64,000 nt of DNA from Amphiura filiformis (Eukaryota; Echinodermata; Ophiuroidea; Amphilepidida; Amphiuridae). The translations under genes and the position numbers were made by a program. How positions within the stretch are numbered: the first letter of the stretch is position 1; each line of letters begins with the position of its first letter. The stretch lies in NCBI RefSeq assembly GCF_039555335.1, contig NC_092635.1, positions 68,670,058-68,734,057 on the forward strand, read 5' to 3'. Below the pieces are notes generated by a model, which worked only from the letters and a program-made list of their open reading frames with translations, made no database searches and was not told the origin of the DNA. Positions 32,549 to 42,900 of the stretch are shown here, in pieces.

Positions 32549-33930
32549 GAATCTCTGGAAGCAAAAAAGTTTTGACTCTTTATCCGAATAAGCTGCCATT
32601 GATAAACCATGCCTCCAAAAAGGTCAGCTCGGTTGAGTAACAAGATGAACAGGTCAGCTGATACTGTGGGAGAGGAGCAATCTGAAGTTGAAGAATCTCC
32701 AAAGAAAGTAGCCAAGACTAACAAATCTCAACCAGTAGACAAGCCTAAAAAATCTCAACCGGCAGACAAGCTTAAAAAACCTCAACCAGAGTCTCAAGTA
32801 CCTCAACCAACAGAAGAGTCTCAAGCACCTCAAGCAGCTGAAGAGTCATCAGAACCACCTAAAACACAAGCAGTGCAGGTTCAAGAGGTGCAGGTACAAG
32901 AAGCATCATCGGAACCACCTAAAGTGCAAGAACCACAAGTACAGGAAGCACCATCAGAACCACCTGAAGCGCAGGTACAGGAGGCACCGTCAGAAGCGCA
33001 GGTACAGGAAGCACCTTCAGAAGCTCAGGTACAGGAGGCACCGTCAGAAGTTCAGGTACAGGAGGCTCCATCAGAAGCTCAGGTACAGGAGGCACCATCA
33101 GAAGCACAGGTACAGGAGGCACAATTAGAACCACCTGTAGTACAGGTACATGAGGCACCGTTGGAACCACTTGAAGTGCAGGTTCAGGCAGCATTGTCGG
33201 AACCCCCTGTCCAAGTACAGGTTCAGGAAGTACCGTCAGAACCCCCTGCTCAAGCAGCACCAGCACAAGAAGCACCATTGGAACCACCTCAAGTGCAAGA
33301 TGTACAGATACAGATAGTACAAGAGGCACCACCAGGTCAGCATCAAGTACCCATTCAACAAGAGACACATAATGTACAAGAAGTAACAACAGAAGAAGGT
33401 ACTGAACAAATTATTGTGCTTTCTATGGAAGTTGAGGAGCCAGCGACCAGTCAAGCAGCTTCCTCGTTGGAAGCTCAGCAAGCTGCAGCTATTCTTGTTG
33501 AAACAGCACAGAAAGAAATGACTTCAGCGCTACAAATAATTGAACACAATGCGCAATCACAAGAGCAGCCCATGGAAGTAGATCCATCTGCGCAGCCAAT
33601 CCCTGTTTCTGTTAGCGAAGTAGCCGCTGTGACCTCTGCTCCTACATCTGCCACATCGCCCATTCCAAATCAAGGCCCCTCCCCTCCTATGTTATCCAGC
33701 ACACCACTGCCTCCGGGTACCTCGCCAGAAACTCCTACATCGGCCCAGACTAGCATCTTGATCCAGGCATTTGATTCTGCAGTCACACCTGTGTCATTGA
33801 TACAATCAAGTCCACAACAAGGGGAAGGTCAGCAAATTCAATATGTGTCCTTTGATCAAGAATCATTGATGTCGTCAACAATAGGTAGTCCTGGCGTGCG
33901 CAAATGTGGTATATGTGGCAAAGTGTACAG
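32549..33930 (+). CDS. C2H2/PHD gene, first coding exon (5' UTR 32,549-32,608)
   Basis: The acceptor TTTTAG ends at 32,548 after a strong pyrimidine tract, so a 5' UTR exon must lie upstream. ATG at 32,609 has a good context (AAACCATGC). It encodes residues 1-440 plus two bases, ending KCGICGKVY, the first half of finger 1, at the donor GTGAGT (33,931). Confidence 0.9.
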
Positions 33931-36900
33931 GTGAGTTGCTTCAACATATCTGGGGTCCATTTCACTCAACTTTACGAAGCTTCGTAAGTCTCGAAATCGT
34001 TTGTAACTTACGATAATTAACTTACGACGAGTTGTAAGTTCCATTTCACTAAACTTACTTATGAACGGTACCCTTCGTAAGTAATAGGGATTTACTACAG
34101 GGACCCTTCGTAAACTTATGTCTAGTATTGGGTATTCGTAACTTTACGAATGGTTACTTGAGTAATGAGTTACGAAGGGTTCAAAGTTTAGTGAAATGGA
34201 CCCATTGTCACTCTTTTCTAAACAGAAATGAGCCAAAACCACCAATTGCGCACTAATTAATAATAACCTCTCCTGGCCAGATTCACAGCTGGGTATAATC
34301 CCTGGCACATGCCTGTGTAAATCAAGTGTCACTTACCCCTTATACATGTTCTGGATATCTGAATATTTGTATACAACATAACTGGTCAGTGATCACTAGT
34401 CTTGTACGCCAAGGGAGATGTTAATTGATCAGTGCCTCAAAAGGGGATTTGTAGTAAGACCATATCACAGCAGTAGTCTCACCTCTATAATTAGGTAGAG
34501 TTTTTTAGGTATGGCTTCAACGGCTAATATCAAAGGGTCAGTGCATGAAGGCCCTATATGCAGGGACATGCGATTTGCGCGGACCTTTTTTTCCGCGCAA
34601 TTGGCTATTTTTTTTCCTATGGGCAGGGATACATGATTTGCACTGAAAAAAGAGTTCCACGCAATTCCGCACAATTTGCTATTATTTTCCGCGCAAATCG
34701 CCTGTCCCTGCCTATATGTAATAGCTGCTCTGTAAACATTGGGGTCATCCAGGGTCAAATTGCCATAGATTGTTGCAGGTTCATAAAATTTTGTGGGAAC
34801 GACCACCGAAACAAGATAAAAATGACAAGGTCATTCAGGGTCATTCGGGGTCAAATCGTCATAGACTGTTGCAGGGTTATTAGTGATGCATATGACATGA
34901 AGGTCATTTTGGGCTTAAGTGAAATCACACTGGTTAAAATGATGCGCTACAAGGTGGAGGCATTGCAGCCAATGCTTGGTGTCGAGAACCGCTAAATTCT
35001 TGTTTTTAAAATTAAGTCAAAGTGGAGGCATTGAGGTTGATACATTTTGTTGAGAACTGTGTAAGCAGAGAACCAAGAAATTCTAGTTGTCTACGAAAAT
35101 AGTGCATTCAGACCATGGTCTCCAGTTCATCATTTTGCATCATTTTGTTTTTCTTAACATTTGTAATGTATACTGCATCAGTCTTTAACACTTTAAAAAA
35201 TTTTACTTTGCAGAAATCGCAATGGTCTTTACAAGCATCGGCTTGCCAAGCATCCACAGCTTGTCAATGCCAACAAACCAATTCACTGTCAAAACCCAGG
35301 CTGTGGATTTGACTGTCATCGTCTTGAAGTCCTCAGAGAACATATCACAGAAGCACACAAGATACCTATGACAATGATGACGGCCACATTTTCTAACATG
35401 GCTGGTGAGTAATTCAATTTTTTTTAGTAATTGATATTTTAAATCAGACAGAGGTATACCAGGCAACATTTCTTAGCCGAAAAATGTCCAAAGTTATCTT
35501 GAAAACCTGTCCCAAAATTGATTTTACCTTAGACAAAGGCAAACATACATAATTGCAATTGTGACAATTATTTGCCCATACCAAGTGCAAATGTGTGCAT
35601 TACAGATTGATTATTAATTGATGAATTGTTGACCATAAATGAGATTAAAATTGAAGAAGATGTATACCACAATTTTAATCAATTTGAGCATGATATTTCA
35701 AGTCAGTTCCCGTCCACTTGGTACCGTGGACTGCTATCAGTACTAAAATGCAGACTGCTCGAACTTTTCTAGATGTCAATCAAAATGTTAGTACTATTTA
35801 TGATAGGAGTCCTGAAATTGAAGTTGAGCCTCATTATTATTCACCATGGCTTTGAATCCTCCGAGATCTGAAAAAGGGGCCATAAAAATCCGAAATTCAT
35901 TCAATATAGAGGTATATATTTCTGAAGACTAAATTTTAGATGCAGCACATATTTAAGCACTGAAAGCTAACCTAACCTTCAAGTTACTTGACCGCTTATC
36001 TTTCAGAATTCATATTATGGAAGGAAAAGATCGAGAAAGAGAACTGTGCTAACTTTGTGAAGACCAGAGGTGCTAGCGTCAACACGCAGGGCCCTAACAA
36101 CAAGCATCGCTATTATTGTAGTCGGAGTGGGTTCCACAACTCAAAGAGCACGGGAAAGAGACGCAAAGTGACGACAAAGATGGGGGCGTATTGCACAGCT
36201 GGTATCAATGTCCTCGAGCACAAGAAAACAGGGTAAGTACTGAAGTTGTGCGATGAGAATCACAAAGAGGGCTTTATATTAATGTGTGATACCAACATGC
36301 TTGGAAAAAAATATGGAATTCAGGAAAATCCTTCCCTGGAAATTTTGACATCTTGAGAGAAATTTTGTTTTGTCAAAATAAAGAAATACATAAGTCATTG
36401 TGGGATATTTGGCTTTCCTTCCCAGGAAATGAACATTTTCTATGCAAAACAGTATTGTAATACACAATAATAGAAATTTAAGAATTGTTAAGAAATATCA
36501 GCTATCAAAACTTGATGTCCAGATCTGCTTTTCTAATTATTTAAAATATATTTTGTATACAACTCCATACTTAAAGGTAAAGGGGACAATCTATGCTCAC
36601 AGGCCAGAGTGCCCATCTCTATTTTGAAACAATTGGGCCAGACTCCTCCATATAATAATGCTGCGGGGAGATCGCTACACCTATAGACGAATCTGATGAG
36701 CCAAGCGATGGTCAGGATTAAGTCGGTCATAGTTGGGGCCATCCGCGCCAAACTAGCTTAGTTCGTTTGGATTGCGATCCATGATGCCCACTATCGCGAG
36801 CGCATCGGAGCGCGTAGCACTTGCGCCGCGTCACAGGAGCGGTAAACGCTGCACGCCTATGATACTGTGGCATCGCGTAAAATGGATGGATGGCCCCAAC

Positions 36901-39900
36901 TATGGCCGCCATTGAGGTGTAGGAATGTGGCTTGTCGGATTCGTCTATACCTCCTCCACAGCGAGTCTGTTATAAAGATGTTACCCATTTATACACCTGG
37001 GTGAGGAGAGGGAATAGGGTTGAAGAGCCTTGCCAAGTGTACAACACGTTGATACGGCATGGACTCGAACCTTGAAGCTACCTTACGATTATGAGTCAAA
37101 GTCCTAGAATGCTGCGCCACCGTGCCTGCCAAGGGTGCATAAACAGGTGTAAGGTAGGAAAAACAGTAGGGATGCAATTAGGTTGCAAATGTTAAACACA
37201 AGTAACAAAGGAAATCAAACTCTTTGTTTGACTCTGGCAGAGAGATCCAAGCTGAGGCATGCATCACTCATCATGGTCATCCTATTCAGTTGGAATACCT
37301 CAAGATCCCAGCCAAAGACAAGAGAGAGATTGCTAGCAAGATAGTCAAGGGCAAGAAGTGGGACCATATCTTGCAAGAATACCATGAAAGTGGTCTGAAA
37401 CAAGGTAAGTAGGGAATCAATCCTGCTCCTCCTCCTCCGTGTTCCTTCTCCACCTCATCTTCTCCTGATCCTACTCTTTCCTTCCTGTTCCTGCTCTCCC
37501 CCTCCTGTTCCTGCTCTTCCTCTCCTGCTCTTCTCCTGCGCCTGGTCTTCACATCCTGCTCCTGCTCTTCCCCTCATGCTCATGCTCTTCCCCTCCTGCT
37601 CTTCTCATCCTACTCCTACTCTTCCCCTCCAGCTCTTCTCCAGCTCCTGCTCTTCCCCTCCCGCTCTTCTCACCCTGCTCCTGCTCTTCCCCTCCTGCTC
37701 CTCACCTCCTGCTCTTCTCGTCCTGCTCTTCCCCTCCTGCTCTTCTCCTCCAGCTCCTTCTCTTCTCCTCCAGCTCCTGCTCTTCCATTCTAGATTTCCT
37801 GCTCCTGTTCTTCTCCTCTTCAGCTCCTCCCTTTCTCCTCCAGTTAGTAGAATTTTAATGTTATATATATATATCAATCTACTCCAGGCCTTAAAATGAT
37901 ATTTTTTAGTAACATTTTTGGGTTGGCATGTTATGGCATGTATGACTCACTGTACAGTATAGAGCACATTATTCAAAGCTATTTTCATGTGTATCTTGAT
38001 TGATATTTTGTTTTTGATTTCACTTGTGCAATTAAAAGAGACATGATAAAACATCTTTTTTGCAGCTGTTTAATTTAAACTCATTAAAACTCATTAGTCT
38101 CATTAGTCAATGTACATTGACTCCATAAACATTCAAGTAATTAATATTGGATGCAAAAAAACATGTTGGTAATGTGGTACCTTGTAACTCCAGTAGCTGC
38201 TAGGTATTAAATATGTACAATATGATATATCATATTGTACATATTTAACACCTAGCAGCTATTGGGGTTACGAGGTTTTGACAGAACAACAACGATTTAA
38301 TAGATGGCCCTGCTTGCTGAACCTATGAATGTGTCTATTTGTTGCTGGTTCGTTATGAATCAAAACCTGAATTGTGTTCTGTGAAATATCACTAAATTAG
38401 CCAACAAATTTGCTCTTTCATGTACCAGGTATTATAGATAGACAATCTATTTCATCAGGATTGTTCATAATTCACAATTTGCAAATGTTTCTTCTGTACA
38501 TGTCCGGAAATGCTTCGGTATGGAGGTCTTAGGCATGCCTCGGTGGCGTTTCGTGCTGCACTGTGGTACTTTCTCAAATTGACGCCACCAACGTCAAGTT
38601 CCAGCAGGAATCAGATGAGGAGTGTGAGAGTTGATCAGTCAATTTGATATGGTGCTACGGTGTGGTGTGGTGCGGAGCGTCATTGGGGTGTGCAGGGGAT
38701 CTTTGTGCCGAGGTGTTTTTGGATTTGTGCGGGGGAACATTTGCAAATTGTGAACTTATCAGTTTACCTACCTTGTGCAATTTCACTAATGTTTATTGAA
38801 TTATGCGATGCCTTTACCCTATATTTGGCAACTCAATTTTAGTATTATATTGTATTTTTAATGTATTTTATAGTGTTTTTTAAATATGCTTATAATTATG
38901 TACTGTGTATTTTTAGTTCTTTTATTTTGGTGTGTGTATAAGGGCCCCCATCCAGTGGGCCTGCGTGCCTGTTCGGGGTTGCCCTTTTGCACCACACACC
39001 GCATTTTGATATTTTGTGCAATAAAGATATTAAACTAAACTATTTCTAGAAGTCTAATTTGTCTCAAATGCAAATCACAAATAAGTAAGCACTCTTAAAT
39101 GAAAGTTTGCCCGATAAAATATTGAGCTATTCCAGTTGAAATCCATACACCCCCTATGGAATACATGACCGTAATCTCTCACACAGAGGGGTGGAGATAT
39201 CAAATGGAGCCACCCATTTAGGTAACACCATATAAAACGCACACTCCCTGTGTGCAAGATTAAGGTCATGTCTTCCATAGGGGGTGTAATGGATTTCAAG
39301 TGGAATACCCCATTTGGTTCATTCTTATGTTCTCATGTTCTTTGCTGGTGTTGACAGAAAATTTGCTGAATCTTACTCTACGTTGCAGGTACAAGGAGTA
39401 GTATATTAACAAAAAAAGACCTCATGAACATACAGCGAATTGTCAAGAAGCACTTGCCTCCGTCGGAACAAGGTGATGGGGTGAGCATCGATGATCAGCA
39501 GATTGAAATTGACAGCGCTGAATTTGATTGGATCCCTCCTCCAAGTGCCACAGAATCCGAAACTGAAATAGCGGTGGAATCGCTGCAACGTCTGGGAGAA
39601 GTCGTCACAACCAACGTGGCGACGCTGCGGGATACCCTTCTAGGGGACCTGGACCAAGTCGCGAGAAGTTGCAAAGATTGCCAAGATCGCGACAGTCTAC
39701 TGACGGCAGGGAGCCACGTCAAAGCGGCATTGAATGTCTTCAAAGAGATGCCAAATGTTGCCGGGGTGAACGGGGAAGGGTCGTCGCGTACTCGTCCGGT
39801 CAGAGAACAGGTGCTGAAAATAGCGGATGGTGCAGGTGGGGGAGATGGTAAAGTGGTGACGATGCAGACAGGTGCACAAGGGGAACAGGTGGCGACGATA

Positions 39901-42900
39901 GAGATTGCGGCAGAGAGCGCTATGAATATATTAGAGTCGATGGAGAACAACACAAACTCTGATGTACGTGTACCTGCACCGGCAGAGGCAGCGGAAGGGG
40001 TGAGTAAGAGACGCAATTAGGCCTAATGAAAAATGTTTTATTGGGGTAACAAGCTGAACAAAAGTAGGGTATATAATGTATACTATATACGGTTATACAC
40101 AGCTTTCAAAAACTGTATAATGAATTCTTGAGTGCAAAATATTCCAGTTTAATAGGTGCCCACATACTTTTGTTGTTACAGTACATCCTTTTGGTGAGTT
40201 AACAAATTTGGTCCTGGTTTCTGTTGTTCAGAACAAAAGAGAAGTGTTATTCTGCCATGTAGGGCTGCACGACATAGGCTTTTTTAGTAGTCGACTAATC
40301 GCCACCCAAATCGCGACTATGACTATTGTTGGCGACTATCAAAGGTCAAAATTTGCATGAAGTTCAAGTTGATTTTTTTGTTCAGAATACACTTAAAACA
40401 TACACTTTTTGTGCAGTAAACAGTCGGCCGATTACAGGACATTGCCGGGGACATTATTATTGTACACACAACTGACAAGTTACGACCATGACGACTCAAA
40501 AAATTATAATCAATAAGGTTAAGATAAACATGTAACTAACTTTCACGATGATTTTCAAGGCGGTAGCACAAGTTCTTAGACAATTTTTAGCAGTTTTAGA
40601 ACCCATCTTTACTTCAATTTTGTTGCTTGTTGAACTTTCTGGAATAGTCGCCAATTGGCAATCATTAGTCGTAGTCGCGACTGTCGCCAAATAGTTGCGA
40701 CTTCTACTGTTGGCGACTCAGTCGTGCAGGCCTACTGCCATGATGCCGATGGTTGACCTGCGGTTGGGTTTTGATGTCATCCTTAATGTAAAATCTGTAA
40801 TAACATTTGTGCAAATGCCATCGCCCAAACAACCACCTGAGTGACCTTGATTTCTCTTTTTATTTTACCTTCTGGATATTTCAATGCAAAATCGGCTTTG
40901 AAAATTGATGAGTACTTCCAAGTATTTCTTGCAAGTTTTATCAACATCTTAGGAGTAAAGTAAATTATTTCAGAAATATCTAATCATAGTTTACTTGATT
41001 GGTTCTTTATAGGAGGATGACATGCCAGTAATTACATATCGCCTTGTGCCTGCTGCGGCAGAGAACGCCACCTGCCCGTTAGATTCCTTGGCAACGACAT
41101 CACAGTATCGTACACTGGGTATCAGACTTACAAAAGAGATGTTATGTAAGTATGGGATGCCTAACCCTATCCCTAACCATAATTCCATGGCTCGCATCTT
41201 GACACTATCTGCCCATTAGATTCCTTGGCAACGACATCACAGTATGGTACACTGGGTATCAGACTTACAAAAGAGATGTTATGTAAGTATGGGATGTCCT
41301 AACCCTATCCCTAACCATAATTCCATGGCTCGCATCTTGACACCACCTGCCCATTAGATTCCTTGGCAATGGCATCACAGTATCGTACACTGGGTATCAG
41401 ACTTACAAAAGAGATGTTATGTAAGTATGGGATGCCCTAACCCTATCCCTAACCATAATTCCATGGCTCGCATCTTAACACTATCTGCCCATTAGATTCC
41501 TTGGCAATGGCATCACAGTATCGTACACTGGGTATCAGACTTACAAAAGAGATGTTATGTAAGTATGGGATGCCCTAACCCTATCCCTAACCATAATTCC
41601 ATGGCTCGCATCTTGACACCACCTGCCCATTAGATTCCTTGGCAATGGCATCACAGTATCGTACACTGGGTATCAGACTTACAAAAGAGATGTTATGTAA
41701 GTATGGGATGCCCTAACCCTATCCCTAACCATAATTCCATGGCTCGCATCTTGACACTATCTGCCCATTAGATTCCTTGGCAATGGCATCACAGTATTGT
41801 ACACTGGGTATCAGACTTACAAAAGAGATGCTATGTAAGTATGGGATGTCTAACCATAATTCCATGGCTCGCATCTTGACACTATCTGCCCATTAGATTC
41901 CTTGGCTCACAGTATCGTACACTGGGTATCAGACTTACAAAAGAGATGTTATGTAAGTATGGGATGCCCTAACCCTATCCCTAACCATAATTCCATGGCT
42001 CGCATCTTGACACCACCTGCCCATTAAATTCCTTGGCAATGGCATCACAGTATGGTACACTGGGTATCAGACTTACAAAAGAGATGTTATGTAAATATGG
42101 GATGCCCTAACCCTATTGGTGCCAATTTAGGTTTTAAATATTTGCCCATGAGCAGGGGCGTAGCAAGCGGGTGGACAAAGTCCAGGGTTAGGGATAGGGC
42201 TGATAAAGGAGATGTTAAAAGGGCCCGCAATGCTCCTTGTCCATGGGATCCCGAGGCTCTAGCTAAGCCCCTGTCCATGAGGCACTACCTTTAGCGAACT
42301 AAATTTAGCTTTGTTCATATCGACGATAATACGACACATACGACAGTCGATAACAGGCCTAGTAAGGTCATCTTGATTTAATAGTTTGTGTCAAAGCCCC
42401 TGCCCACATTATTAAAATTGACTGCTTTTTGCATGTTATTCCAGCTGGATTGAGTAAATTTCAGTTTTTTTCCGCTGTTCTATTTTTTTCCAAATCCACC
42501 ACACAAAATCTCACATCTGAGATTGTCATTCGTCAAAATAGCCTAAACTGTAAATCTTAATAAAATCCCATCTTGACCAAAGTGAAACCTCCTTGAGAGA
42601 TGAATAGGTGGTCTATTCTTGTCAGAAAGCTTGTCCCACAGATAAAATTTTTTTTTTTTAAACCTTAAAAAAACCCGCATTCCACATGAGGTTTTTAACT
42701 TGGGAATGGCTTTGAGACGAACTATTAAATTAAGATGGCCTAATATCATTAAGACCCCTAACTACTTTACTTTGTTCTTCATCCAACAGACACACTGTCC
42801 TTGATATGTGAGAAGCATCAGATGGATCGCTTATTATCCGGTGGTAATCTCATCAACAGAGAGGAGGTAGAGATCATCTGCTCTAAGCTTCCAGATGAGG

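Noticed and set aside
37286-37899. ORFs rich in Ser/Pro/Leu or Glu/Arg/Gly
   Set aside because: Products of the CTCCTGCTCTTCCC repeat in an intron.
39424-40020. Exon 5 read as a terminal exon or single-exon gene of 198 codons
   Set aside because: A strong donor (GTGAGT at 40,000) joins in phase to exon 6, and the sequence continues from exon 4. Reading to TAG 40,018 is kept only as a possible intron-retention form.
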